This document shows, in pieces, positions 1 through 9,227 of a DNA stretch of 64,000 bases. Under the pieces are notes generated by a model that saw nothing but the letters and a program-made list of their open reading frames with translations, made no database searches and had not been told where the DNA came from. The stretch lies in NCBI GenBank assembly GCA_964605665.1, contig CAZSDP010000012.1:1-64000 (forward strand), written 5' to 3'. Positions within the stretch are counted from its first letter, which is position 1. The number at the start of each line of letters is the position of its first letter. The DNA is from CAZSDP01 sp964605665 (lineage in GTDB: Bacteria; Planctomycetota; UBA8108; UBA1146). Made by a program: the position numbers and the translations under genes.

Positions 1-2
1 CC

Positions 3-2741
3 CGCCATGAGGGGCAGCCCGCTTGGTCGCTGCCACCGATCGCTCATGTCACCAGCGGTCCCTCCGGCTTCACCCATGATCCGGGTTGGGGACTTCCCGA
101 TCGTTATCGCGATCACTTCTTCGTCTGCGACTTCGTCGGTGGCGCTTCCGGATCTTCGGTGCGCAGTTTTGCCCTCGAGCCCGATGGAGCGACCTATCGG
201 ATGGTCGATGAGCACAAGTTTGCCAGCGCAGTACTCTGTACCGATGTCGAGTTCGGTTACGACGGACGGATCTATATCTCCGATTGGGGCGCCGGTTGGG
301 TCCAGAATGGACAAGGTCGGATCTATGCCATCGAAGATCGAAACACGGTCGATTCTCCGATCGCTTTTGAAGTGGCGCGTCTCTTTCGCGAGGGATTCAG
401 CGACCTCGAACCGATCACCCTCGCGACCCTTCTGGGGCATGTCGATCGTCGGGTGCGCTTCGAAGCGCAGTGGGCCCTCGCCGAGCATCCCAACTTCGCC
501 GAACCGATCTTCGCTGGGGCGGTGACGTCTCCTGAGTCGGTGACGCCGCGGCTTCATGGACTCTGGGGTTTGGGCCAGTTGTTGCGTCGCGATGAAGTCG
601 GTGAACGCGGCATGTTCGCGCTCTTGACTGCGCTGGAGGATGGAGATGGTGTCGTTCGTCGGGTCGCTGCGAATGTGCTCGCGGACACCCAGGAATCGAC
701 CTCTCGTCGCGAGACGATCATCGCGCGACTGGTCGAGCGTCTCAGCGATGAAGATCGGGCGGTGCAAGCCGCTGCCGCGGCAGCTTTGGGTCGGCTCGGT
801 GCGACGGAGGCGGTCGAACCGTTGATCGATGCGGCGCGCCGCAACGACGATCAGGATGTGGTCGCGCGGCACGCGTTCTCGTGTGCACTGGAGCGGATCG
901 GTGCATCAGATCGTCTTCTCGAATTGACCTCCGACGAAAGCGCCGCGGTCCGCCGCGTGGCGGTGCTCGCCTTGCGTCGCTTAAAAGACCCGCGGATCTC
1001 CGCTTTCCTCGCCGATCGCGATGAGAGCATCGTCACCGAGTGTGCCCGCGCGATCTACGACGTGCCCATCGTCGAGGCACAGGCGGCACTCGCCGATCTG
1101 CTCCCCCGATTGTTGACCGGCGAGACTCTCCAACCGCGACCGGCGGTCACCCTGCGCTTCGAAGCGAAGGCGTTTTCTCTTCCCGACGAAGCGGTGGTGG
1201 AGGAGGTCGACCCGCGCGACGACCGTTGGTTCACAGGAACTCCCCGCGAGACCCGCATTTTCGATGTCGCCGACACCGGGGAAGGGTTTGGCGATCGTTA
1301 CGCGTGTCGAATGATCGGTTCCTTCGAAATCACCGAGCGCGGCCGCTACCGATTTGCGATCAGCAGCGATGACCAGTCGGTGCTCTATATCTCGGAGATG
1401 GGAGAGATCAGTACGCGGCAGCCGGTGGCACATGTCGACGGCTGGGTTTCACCCGGGGTGTTCGATGCACAATCGTCGCAAATCTCCGAGTCGCTGCGCT
1501 TCGCAGCGGGGACTCTGATCGAGATCGAGGCGCGTCAGATCGAGGGGGGTGGTTCCGACCACTTACAGGTGGCGATCCAGCACCCCGATGGCCGGTGGGA
1601 GGGGCCGATGGGGGGAAGCTCCGAACCTGAAGGAAACCTGCCGCTATTGCGTCGCGTCTTTGCCGCCGCCCTCGAGGTGGGAGGGGACGAACGTGCGGCG
1701 TGGCTCGCACGCGCCACCACCGATGCCGGCCTGCCCGATCTGGCGCGTGGCGAGGCGCTCGCGATCTTGGCTCAGTGGCTGGAGCCGGAGCCTCGCGAAC
1801 GGGTGCAAGGAGAGATGCGCTTCGTGGATGCCGACGATCGCGACCGAGACTCTTTGCGCGATGCAGTGGCCGCCGACTTGCTCACCTTGTCCGTCGATGG
1901 GCAGGGGGCGGTTGCGGCTCAGGGGCGGCGACTCGCGGCCGAGCTCGGAGTGCAGCTGCCCGTTTCGCTCAACCAGAAGATCCTTCACGATGGAGAGGAA
2001 TCCTCGGCGGCTCGGGTCGCAGCTCTCGAACAGTTGCAGTCGGAGGGAGCTCCCCACGCCGATTCCGCGCGCGAGGCGGCCTTGGCGAGTGAGGTGGTGG
2101 CACTTCGGGTGCGGGCTCGCGAGCTGATTCCCGAAGCAGATCTGAAGTTCGCCGCTTTCAAGGTGGGGTTGGCGAGTGAGGAGATCCGGGAGCAACAGGG
2201 GACGCTCCGCTCCCTCGGCGATTGGAGTGACCCGCGCGTCTCGGAGGTGCTGCAGCAGAAGTGGAACTCCTTCGAAGAGGGAACGCTCCTCCCGGAGTTG
2301 GCTCTCGAGTTGATCTCTGCGATCGAGCAGCACGGTTCAGAGCGACCCGCTGCGGAATCCCTGCTGCGTGGCGTCGAAGAGTGGCGCCAAGATCATCCCC
2401 CCGAGGATGAAGTCGCCCCCTATTCGATCGCTCTTCGCGGGGGAAATGCGGAGTCGGGGCGCGGCATCTTCTTCGACCACCCGGTCGCCCAATGCAGCCG
2501 CTGCCACCAAGTGGCGGGCGAGGGGGGAGTCTCCGGACCTCCTCTCGACACCGTCGGATCGGATCGATCGCGGGAAGAGCTTCTCGAGTCGATCATCGTC
2601 CCGAATGCGACCAGCACCGAAGGATATGGTGATTCAGGCGGTCCGAGCGCGATGCCCCAGGTGCACTTCGCCCTGGAAGTGAGCGAAATCCGCGATCTCC
2701 TCGAATATTTGAGCAATCTGCGAAGCAATCCCGACGATTGA
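3..2741 (+). CDS. PVC-type HEAT repeat / PA14-like / c-type cytochrome protein (5' partial)
   Basis: The reading frame is open to the left edge, so the true start lies outside the window; the GTG at 159 is only an internal codon. The first ~100 visible residues (motifs FTHDPGWG and DVEFGYDGRIYISDW) look like the last blade of a sugar-dehydrogenase/NHL-type propeller. About 300 residues of alternating helices follow, typical of HEAT repeats. Next comes a PA14-like beta domain (near 1200-1600, with a GRYRFAISSDDQSVLYI stretch), more helical repeats, and a C-terminal c-type heme site CSRCH near 2490-2515. Such fusions are common in planctomycetes, usually as exported proteins. A periplasmic redox or carbohydrate role is inferred; the substrate is unknown. 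The stop is TGA at 2739-2741. Confidence 0.85.
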   Translation, partial: RHEGQPAWSLPPIAHVTSGPSGFTHDPGWGLPDRYRDHFFVCDFVGGASGSSVRSFALEPDGATYRMVDEHKFASAVLCTDVEFGYDGRIYISDWGAGWVQNGQGRIYAIEDRNTVDSPIAFEVARLFREGFSDLEPITLATLLGHVDRRVRFEAQWALAEHPNFAEPIFAGAVTSPESVTPRLHGLWGLGQLLRRDEVGERGMFALLTALEDGDGVVRRVAANVLADTQESTSRRETIIARLVERLSDEDRAVQAAAAAALGRLGATEAVEPLIDAARRNDDQDVVARHAFSCALERIGASDRLLELTSDESAAVRRVAVLALRRLKDPRISAFLADRDESIVTECARAIYDVPIVEAQAALADLLPRLLTGETLQPRPAVTLRFEAKAFSLPDEAVVEEVDPRDDRWFTGTPRETRIFDVADTGEGFGDRYACRMIGSFEITERGRYRFAISSDDQSVLYISEMGEISTRQPVAHVDGWVSPGVFDAQSSQISESLRFAAGTLIEIEARQIEGGGSDHLQVAIQHPDGRWEGPMGGSSEPEGNLPLLRRVFAAALEVGGDERAAWLARATTDAGLPDLARGEALAILAQWLEPEPRERVQGEMRFVDADDRDRDSLRDAVAADLLTLSVDGQGAVAAQGRRLAAELGVQLPVSLNQKILHDGEESSAARVAALEQLQSEGAPHADSAREAALASEVVALRVRARELIPEADLKFAAFKVGLASEEIREQQGTLRSLGDWSDPRVSEVLQQKWNSFEEGTLLPELALELISAIEQHGSERPAAESLLRGVEEWRQDHPPEDEVAPYSIALRGGNAESGRGIFFDHPVAQCSRCHQVAGEGGVSGPPLDTVGSDRSREELLESIIVPNATSTEGYGDSGGPSAMPQVHFALEVSEIRDLLEYLSNLRSNPDD

Positions 2742-3255
2742 CAGTCGGTTTACATTTGGGGGTCGCGAGGGTGCGGGCCTGAAGGTCTCTGTGCTTATAT
2801 GTGCCGTAAAATGGCTTGTTTTGGGTTTTTGTATAAACAAAATCGCCAAAAGTAAACACCTGGGGTAGACGTATTCCGTGGGGCGGTGATACCATCGGGG
2901 TTGGAAACGAACGGGATTAACTTCGACAACTTTGACTCCATGGGACTTCTGGTCTGACCAGGATGCCGACGGGGATGTGTGTACGCGGCTGGTTCTCAGC
3001 CTCGTGAAGCAAAGTTCTACCCATTCGATTGCGGAGCGATTGCACTGACCGGCTCTGATGTGCGCGTTCCGCATGAGCGATCCTTCTTGTCGATATATCC
3101 CCCGGTCGCGCTCGGCATAAAATTCGTCAGGCCTGGTTTGCTCCTCACTCCTCTTCTCCTTTCCGGATGGGTCTGAATTTCGCTGGCGCGGCCGGACTTC
3201 TTTCCACCTCTTCATCCCACTCTCGATCGAGAACATCTTCGCAAAGGGGATCACG
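2742..3255. other. Intergenic region, no supported gene
   Basis: A 514-base stretch between the cytochrome fusion and the ATP-grasp gene. It holds an AT-rich patch at about 2800-2860 with a short inverted repeat (TTTTGT-ATAA-ACAAAA), possibly a promoter or weak terminator. The 65-codon ORF at 2979-3176 has no recognisable features or convincing ribosome site and is not called. Confidence 0.5.
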
Positions 3256-4299
3256 ATGCAGCATCGCATCATTCGTGGGGAGGGGCTGCGCAAGAACCGC
3301 CGTACCCTTCCTCGGCCTGACGTGACCAGTGAGCTGAGTCTGGGGATCATCTTCGAAAACCGTGAATGGCTGACCCCTCTCTTCGAAGCCCTCAGCCGTG
3401 CCGGCGTTCCATTCGAGGCGATCGATGTCCAAGATGCAGCATTCGACTTGCGAGGATCGGTACGTCACCCCCTCTATCTCAATCGAGTCTCGCCCAGCTC
3501 ATACATCCGCGGAAATGGTCCCGCGATCCGCTACGCCCACGCTCTTCTCACTTCGCTCGAAGGATCTGGAATTCGTGTCGCCAACGGCGCGTTGAGTTTT
3601 CAGATGGAGACCTCGAAGGTGCGTCAGCAGCTCCTGATGGACGGCCTCGGAGTTCCGACCCCGCGCACGATCGTCTTCAACAACAGTCAGCAAGTGCTCC
3701 AGCTCGCCAAGAAGTTCCCCTTCCCCGCCATCTTGAAGCCCGATACCGGGGGCAGTGGAGCGCTGATCAAGAAGATCACCAGCTACTCCGCCCTGGAGGC
3801 GTTGCTCGCAGAAGAGAATCTCTTCGAAGTCGAAGAGCTCTTTCTCCTTCAAGAATTCATCGAGTCTCGCGATCAATCGGTGATTCGCACCGAATTCGTC
3901 GATGGAGAGCTAATTTTCGCGATGCGGGTGCTTCCGGAGAACACTTTCAATCTTTGTCCAGCAGATGGATGCAAGAGAACCCCGGTCGACGCCGATAAAG
4001 ACGGAGGACGTGCAGCGGTTCGATTCGAGTTGTTCGAAGAGATTCCCGAGGAAGCGGTCGCTCAGGCCCGCGAAATCGTTCGGGAGGCACGCCTAGACGT
4101 TGGCGGTGTGGAGTACATCGAGACCGCCGATGGTCGTCGTGTCTTCTACGACATTAATGCGACCAGCGTTTACCGAGAAGATATCTGTCGAGCAGCAGGG
4201 GTCGATGCCTTTGGCAAGTTGTGCGGGTTTCTCGCCCGTGAGCTCGCCAAGGAGACGATCAAGCGTTCGGCTGGGCGAGCGGAAGGCAACGGGGGATGA
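3256..4299 (+). CDS. ATP-grasp domain ligase (RimK-like)
   Basis: A 347-residue protein with an ATP-grasp fold. It has an N-terminal pre-ATP-grasp region (to about 110), then the ATP-binding part with FPAILKPDTGGSGALIKK near 155-172, the adenine-contacting strand LFLLQEFIES near 195-205, and a C-terminal metal-binding strand GRRVFYDINATSVYRE around 295-311. RimK, GshB and lysine-biosynthesis enzymes of this class join a carboxylate to an amine through an acyl phosphate. The substrate cannot be read from sequence. The stop overlaps the start of the FAD oxidoreductase (ATGA), so the two are translationally coupled and probably act on the same compound. No signal peptide is seen, suggesting a cytoplasmic enzyme. 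Confidence 0.8.
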   Translation: MQHRIIRGEGLRKNRRTLPRPDVTSELSLGIIFENREWLTPLFEALSRAGVPFEAIDVQDAAFDLRGSVRHPLYLNRVSPSSYIRGNGPAIRYAHALLTSLEGSGIRVANGALSFQMETSKVRQQLLMDGLGVPTPRTIVFNNSQQVLQLAKKFPFPAILKPDTGGSGALIKKITSYSALEALLAEENLFEVEELFLLQEFIESRDQSVIRTEFVDGELIFAMRVLPENTFNLCPADGCKRTPVDADKDGGRAAVRFELFEEIPEEAVAQAREIVREARLDVGGVEYIETADGRRVFYDINATSVYREDICRAAGVDAFGKLCGFLARELAKETIKRSAGRAEGNGG

Positions 4300-5492
4300 G
4301 TCGAGGATACGATGCGATCGTGGTGGGTGGCGGAATCATGGGAGGTTGGGTCTCCCTAGAACTCGCTTCTCGCGGAGCGCGGCGCGTTGTCTTGCTCGAA
4401 AGAAGTTATCCTGCCGCCGGATCGACGGGGAAGTCGAGCGGTATTCTCTGTCACCATGACTCTTGTGAGTTCACCCACTCTCTCGCGTGCGACAGTCTGG
4501 CACGCTATTCCCAATTCGAAAATGAGTTCGGTCTCGACATCGGATATCGGCAAGTCGGGATGGCGCTGATTGCTGACCGTCGTCGCCAAGGGTTCCTCCA
4601 AATGAAGTCGGAGCACTTTCGGCGCGAGGGGAACGGAGTGAGTTGGCTCGAAGCGAGTGACCTGCGGGAACTCGAACCGGGTGGACTCTTCTCTGATGAG
4701 GATCGCGCACTTTGGGATCCACAAGCGGGATTCATCCATCCTGTTCGGACAGTTCACGCCTGCCTCGAGGTGGCGAAGCGAGCTGGGGTCGAAGTGAGAC
4801 TGGGAACCGGAGTCCGCTCGATCGAATTTGATGGAGATCGGGTCACCGGAGTTCGCCTCGAGAGTGGCGAGAAGCTCGTGAGTGACCAAGTGATCAACGC
4901 CGCCGGACCTTGGGCAAACAACTTGGTGCGCAAGGCCGATCTGCGGCTGCCTTTGCGTTCATTACGCGTGGAGCAAGCCTACTTCGAACCTCCGGCCGAG
5001 GTCTGCTCACGGACCACAATGTATGCAGATCTGGCCAGCGGGTTCTTCTGGAAACCGGAAGAAGCGGGATGGACCCGCATCGGTCAACTGAGGATTCACG
5101 ACGACTCAGAGGTCGATCCCGATCATTATGACGAGGGAGTGAGCGGCGAGTTCATCACTCGCTGTCGGTGGGGAATCTCCGACCGGATTCCCTATTATCG
5201 GCATAGTCCTTCGTGGGGAGGCTGTGGTGCTCTTCAATCGGTGACTCCAGATGCGCTTCCCATCGTCGGTCCAGTGACGGGGATCGATGGGTTGACCTTC
5301 ATCGCTGGATTCGGCGGACGAGGAGTCAAGTTAGCCCCCGCCATCGCCTCAGCGGTGGTTTCGGTGATCGACGGTGAAGATCGTTCACGTGATCTCGGCT
5401 TCTTTTCTTCAGAACGTTTTCGCGGGACTCATCCGATCTACCCCGCACACCTCACCTCGACCTCCAAAATCCCTCCTTCTCGGAGAAGTTGA
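4296..5492 (+). CDS. FAD-dependent oxidoreductase, DAO/sarcosine oxidase type
   Basis: A 398-residue flavoprotein. The N-terminal dinucleotide-binding motif is AIVVGGGIMGGWVS, with an acidic end LLERSY. A second FAD contact is INAAGPWAN near 205-213, and the C-terminal DAO segment is FIAGFGGRGVKLAPAIAS. Length and motifs match the DadA/SoxB/glycine oxidase family, which oxidises the C-N bond of amino acids or N-methyl amines using FAD. The ATG lies inside the stop of the ATP-grasp gene (ATGA), so the two form one operon. A secondary amine or amino acid linked to the ligase product is a plausible substrate, but this is inference. Confidence 0.87.
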   Translation: MSRGYDAIVVGGGIMGGWVSLELASRGARRVVLLERSYPAAGSTGKSSGILCHHDSCEFTHSLACDSLARYSQFENEFGLDIGYRQVGMALIADRRRQGFLQMKSEHFRREGNGVSWLEASDLRELEPGGLFSDEDRALWDPQAGFIHPVRTVHACLEVAKRAGVEVRLGTGVRSIEFDGDRVTGVRLESGEKLVSDQVINAAGPWANNLVRKADLRLPLRSLRVEQAYFEPPAEVCSRTTMYADLASGFFWKPEEAGWTRIGQLRIHDDSEVDPDHYDEGVSGEFITRCRWGISDRIPYYRHSPSWGGCGALQSVTPDALPIVGPVTGIDGLTFIAGFGGRGVKLAPAIASAVVSVIDGEDRSRDLGFFSSERFRGTHPIYPAHLTSTSKIPPSRRS

Positions 5493-6329
5493 CCCCTCTG
5501 ACCATTGAGTCACACAATCTATGACAGGTCACAGACGGGAAGCTTAAGTTGTTCCCCGAATCATGCGGCGATGAGGATTGGTTTGTTGTGACCATTAGAA
5601 GCCTGGTTTACGCTGATTGCCCGATCAATGCTTGGCTTCCGGTGATCGATCCACTACCATAGCCACATCTGATGGGCTGTCTTAGGGTCTGACCCCCGCT
5701 GATGGAAAACGTTTCGAGATCGCTGTTGCTCGACGGAGAAGCTTCTCTGTAGATCCCTGCGAGTCGATCGTTGAGAGAAGAGTCGGTGCCGGTGGTACCG
5801 AAGCGGGTCGGCGCTTGAAGCGTCACTTTTGGTCACGATGAAGACTAGAGGTCTATCACTGTTATTGATGTTGAAACGAAGCGCATTGCGGCCGTCGGCT
5901 CGGTCGTGAAAGTGCATTAGAGGAGGGATAACAGGGGGGCTGTGTGGGCTTTCCCGAAGCAGGTCTGCTGATTCGTTGAGATCATATGTTGAAGAGTTCA
6001 CGTTGATCGATCATGGAGCAGTGGTCCCTGGAGAATAATCTCATTGAATCTAGGTCTCAAAGTAACCGAGTCCGCAGGCTCACCTGCGCCCTATGGCGCT
6101 GAAGAAGAGGATCAGTACTTCGCATTCGTCGAAGTCAGTCGTCCGGTTCTTCACGGAAGGTTCTCTTTCCGGGAAAGCTTGTAGACCTCCTCATGATTGG
6201 GGCTCTTCGATCGGAGTACCATCGAGAGAGGATGGCCTGAGCGAGGCGAAGGTTGACTAGGGAAAACAACGGTTCGCGAGGAATTTGGGGTGGAGGGGTG
6301 CCCGGTGCACCCTCGCTTTGAAAGGAACG
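5493..6329. other. Long intergenic region upstream of a secreted protein gene
   Basis: About 840 bases with no supported gene. Minus-strand ORFs at 5608-5826 and 5654-6001 overlap each other in different frames and lack domains or ribosome sites. A GGTCTGACC palindrome lies near 5690. The last 200 bases probably carry the promoter and leader of the 6330 gene, but no confident -35/-10 pair can be named. Confidence 0.5.
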
Positions 6330-7583
6330 ATGGCGATGAAGCGTGGATTCGTAACGGGCAATGTGATGCTAGCGGTGCTTTGCTGCGCATCGATGGCATT
6401 CGCAGGTGCTGGAGATCCGAACTATGTACTTTCGATCTCCGGTGCTTCAGGCGCGGCAGGTGATACTTTCACCTCGACGGTGAGCCTGGATAACTCGATG
6501 GGTGGGGACGTCCAAGGTTGGTCTTTCGGGGTTTGTAATGACCCGACCGCACTGACTGTTGATGCGTCGGAGCTTGGTGCAACCTCGCAGGTTGCCAACA
6601 ACGGAAGCCCGGTGGAGTTCGAGCAGCGCTCGATCTTCGCAGACGGCGCAACGATGGGTGTCGTGATCTGCTTCACCGGTTGTGCAGTGCTTTCGCCGGC
6701 TTCTGGCCAAGAGCTGCTCGACATCACCTACACCATCACCGGAAGCGCGGACACGACCCTGTCCTGCTGCAACACTCTTGGTGCACCTCCGGTCTCCACC
6801 GTCGTGGTGGTCATGGGCGCCTCGATTCCTCCGGTTTGTGCTGACACCGTGATCGACATTGTGGATCCGAACCAGATGATCGCTGGTAGCGCCTCTGGTC
6901 TCCTCGGTGCGACCGTGGATACCACGGTAAGCCTCAACAGTGTGAGTCTGGACCCGGTCGACGCGGTTCAGATTTCGATGTCCTATGATTCCGCAATCGT
7001 CAGCGTCAACACCGTTTCCAACGCGGCCGGCGCCGACTTCTTCGATTCCCAGGACAATGGCGCAGGCGAACTCGTGATCGGTCTCGTCATGGATACCGCA
7101 TCTCCCATCGATCAGCAGATCCCCGCAGGTCCGTCGATGACCGACCTTGCGACGATCACCTGGAACGGTGACGCGGTTGGTACCAGCGCGCTCTCCTTTG
7201 TGGACGGCCTCGGCATGCCTCCGATCAACAACGGCCTGGTGATTGGGGCGAGCAGCCTCTACGTGCCGAGCCTCATCGATGGCTCCGTCACGATCGTCAA
7301 CTTCAACCCGTTCATCCGCAGTGACTGCAACAACAGCGGCAACGTCGACATCGGTGACGGTGTCTACGGACTCAACTATCTCTTCCAGATGGGTCCCGAG
7401 CCGACTTGCGACGACGCATGCGACTCGAACGACGATGGAACGATCGATGCTTCCGACTGCATCTACATCTTCAACTTCCAGTTCCTCGACGGTCCGGCGC
7501 CTTCGGCTCCGTACCCCGCCGCCGACCTCGACCCGACTCAGGGTGATGGCCTCGGCTGCAATGGCGACGCCGACGACATTTAA
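6330..7583 (+). CDS. Secreted protein with cohesin-like domains and dockerin-like C-terminus
   Basis: About 417 residues. AAAGGA at 6321-6326 precedes two in-frame ATGs, 6330 and 6336; either could start. A signal peptide follows (hydrophobic core around MLAVLCCASMAFA, cleavage near AFA-GAG). The mature protein has two beta-rich segments of roughly 140 residues resembling cohesin/anchoring domains (calcium-independent Greek-key type). It ends in a paired EF-hand module: DCNNSGNVDIGDGVYGLNYL, a Cys-rich linker, then DSNDDGTIDASDCIYIFNF. The same module is found in four other proteins of this window. Likely exported and surface-associated; no enzymatic motif. Followed by a strong terminator shared with hemL. 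Confidence 0.78.
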   Translation: MAMKRGFVTGNVMLAVLCCASMAFAGAGDPNYVLSISGASGAAGDTFTSTVSLDNSMGGDVQGWSFGVCNDPTALTVDASELGATSQVANNGSPVEFEQRSIFADGATMGVVICFTGCAVLSPASGQELLDITYTITGSADTTLSCCNTLGAPPVSTVVVVMGASIPPVCADTVIDIVDPNQMIAGSASGLLGATVDTTVSLNSVSLDPVDAVQISMSYDSAIVSVNTVSNAAGADFFDSQDNGAGELVIGLVMDTASPIDQQIPAGPSMTDLATITWNGDAVGTSALSFVDGLGMPPINNGLVIGASSLYVPSLIDGSVTIVNFNPFIRSDCNNSGNVDIGDGVYGLNYLFQMGPEPTCDDACDSNDDGTIDASDCIYIFNFQFLDGPAPSAPYPAADLDPTQGDGLGCNGDADDI

Positions 7584-7613
7584 GTCGCGCTTCGCGAAGA
7601 AGTGAGAAGATCA

Positions 7614-7651
7614 AAAGCCCCCCGCGAGTCGAACTCGCGGGGGGCTTTCTT
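7614..7651. terminator. Bidirectional rho-independent terminator
   Basis: A perfect 16-bp stem (7614-7629 with 7633-7648) with a 3-base loop. A-rich on the left and T-rich on the right, it sits between the convergent secreted-protein gene and hemL and can serve both strands. Confidence 0.9.
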
Positions 7652-7682
7652 CATCGGTTCACGATTGTGATTCAGCGGTTGT

Positions 7683-8978
7683 TCAGAGGTGCGCGACCAC
7701 CGCTTCCACCGCGGAGATCGTCTCCTCGATGGCTGCGTCGTCATGAGCGATCCCGACGAAGCCAGCTTCGAAAGGACTTGGGGCGAGAGCGATCCCACGC
7801 TCCAAGAGTCCATGAAAGAAGATTTTGAAGCGTTCTCCGTCGGAGGACTTCGCGTCTTCGAAATTCAAAACCGGGTTTTCTCGGAAGTAGATCGAGAACA
7901 TACTTCCCACTTGCGGTGTGACATGGGGAATCGAACGCTGACGAAGAGCACTTGAAATCCCGGTCAACAGTTTTGTCGTCTTCGCTTCGAGAGCGGGGTA
8001 GATCTCCGCTTCTCCCATGGCGAGCTCGTTGAGTAGAGCGAGACCCGCGGCGACCGAGAGCGGATTGCCAGAGAGCGTGCCCGCCTGATAGATCGGACCG
8101 GTGGGTGAGAGCTGCTCCATCACCGACTGGGGACCTGCGACCGCGCCGACCGGCAATCCACCGCCAACGATTTTGCCGAGGGTGGTGAGGTCGGGGGTGA
8201 TCCCGTAGAGAGCCTGGGCTCCCCCGGGATCGACTCGGAAGCCGGTCATCACCTCGTCAAAGATCAGCAGGGCTCCATGCTTTGAACACAGATCTCGAAG
8301 TCCCTCCAGGAATCCACCGACCGGAGGAACGCAACCGATGTTGCCGGCGATCGGCTCCACGATCACCGCGGCGATCGAGTCACCCTCCGCGGTGAAGATC
8401 TTCTCGACCGCCGCGAGGTCGTTGAAGGGGGCGAGGCGGGTGAGGCGGGCGAGTGCCTCGGGGACTCCCGGGCTCGAAGGGTGCCCATGGGTTGCCGCCC
8501 CCGACCCGGCAGCGACCAGGAAGCTGTCCCCATGCCCGTGGTAGTTCCCTTCGAACTTGATGAAGGCGTCGCGTCCGGTGATCCCGCGCGCCAAGCGAAG
8601 GGCGGTCATCGTCGCTTCGGTGCCACTGCAGGTCAGGCGAACCATCTCCGCGCTGGGAACCCGTTCGACAATGCGCTCAGCGAGGAGGACTTCTGCTCCC
8701 GTGGGCGCTCCGAAACTGGTTCCGTGGGGGAGAGCGGCCTCGACCGCGGCGAGGATCTTCGGATGGGCATGTCCGAGAATCATCGGGCCCCATGACCCGA
8801 CGTAGTCGATGTAGGAACGCCCCTCACTGTCGGTGACGCGGCAGCCGTGCGCACGTTCGATGAAGCGGGGGGTTCCACCCACCGACCCGAATGCCCGCAC
8901 CGGGGAGTTCACGCCACCTGGAATCGTCGCTTGGGCTCGTTGGTACCATTCCTCATTGAGGGTGGTCGGTTGGCTCAT
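7683..8978 (-). CDS. hemL: Glutamate-1-semialdehyde 2,1-aminomutase
   Basis: A 431-residue PLP enzyme that converts glutamate-1-semialdehyde to 5-aminolevulinate, the step after HemA. Family signatures are present: IPGGVNSPVRAF near the N-terminus, CSGTEATMTALRLAR, NYHGHGDSFLVAAGSG, FDEVMTGFRV and TTLGKIVGGGLPVGA, in which Lys269 is the PLP-binding residue. Full length for the family. It stands about 20 kb from the hemA-C-D-B-E operon and has its own promoter region and terminator. Confidence 0.97.
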   Translation of the reverse strand: MSQPTTLNEEWYQRAQATIPGGVNSPVRAFGSVGGTPRFIERAHGCRVTDSEGRSYIDYVGSWGPMILGHAHPKILAAVEAALPHGTSFGAPTGAEVLLAERIVERVPSAEMVRLTCSGTEATMTALRLARGITGRDAFIKFEGNYHGHGDSFLVAAGSGAATHGHPSSPGVPEALARLTRLAPFNDLAAVEKIFTAEGDSIAAVIVEPIAGNIGCVPPVGGFLEGLRDLCSKHGALLIFDEVMTGFRVDPGGAQALYGITPDLTTLGKIVGGGLPVGAVAGPQSVMEQLSPTGPIYQAGTLSGNPLSVAAGLALLNELAMGEAEIYPALEAKTTKLLTGISSALRQRSIPHVTPQVGSMFSIYFRENPVLNFEDAKSSDGERFKIFFHGLLERGIALAPSPFEAGFVGIAHDDAAIEETISAVEAVVAHL

Positions 8979-9227
8979 CGGAAGCTCCTTCGCGAAAGCG
9001 CCTCAGTTCAATGCCCCTTTCGTACTGGATGGGGGTGGGAATCTGAAGCGGTCTGGGAAGACTGGTTGGCTCGAAGGGCGAGATGCAGCTCTTCTTCGAG
9101 ATCTCTTCCGACCGTCCCTTGCGGTGGAGGCGAGTTTCCATTCCACTTCAAGCTCCCCCGTTGAGGGCTCTTCCCGATTGGCCCCCTCGAAGATCTCTCG
9201 CGTTGCGGTGCTTTGGAAGGAACAACG

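Noticed and set aside
2979..3176. A 65-codon plus ORF
   Set aside because: No ribosome site or recognisable features; probably chance in a GC-rich region.
5654..6001. A 115-codon minus ORF in the long gap after the FAD oxidase gene
   Set aside because: No domain, no ribosome site, and a competing ORF in another frame; too weak to call.
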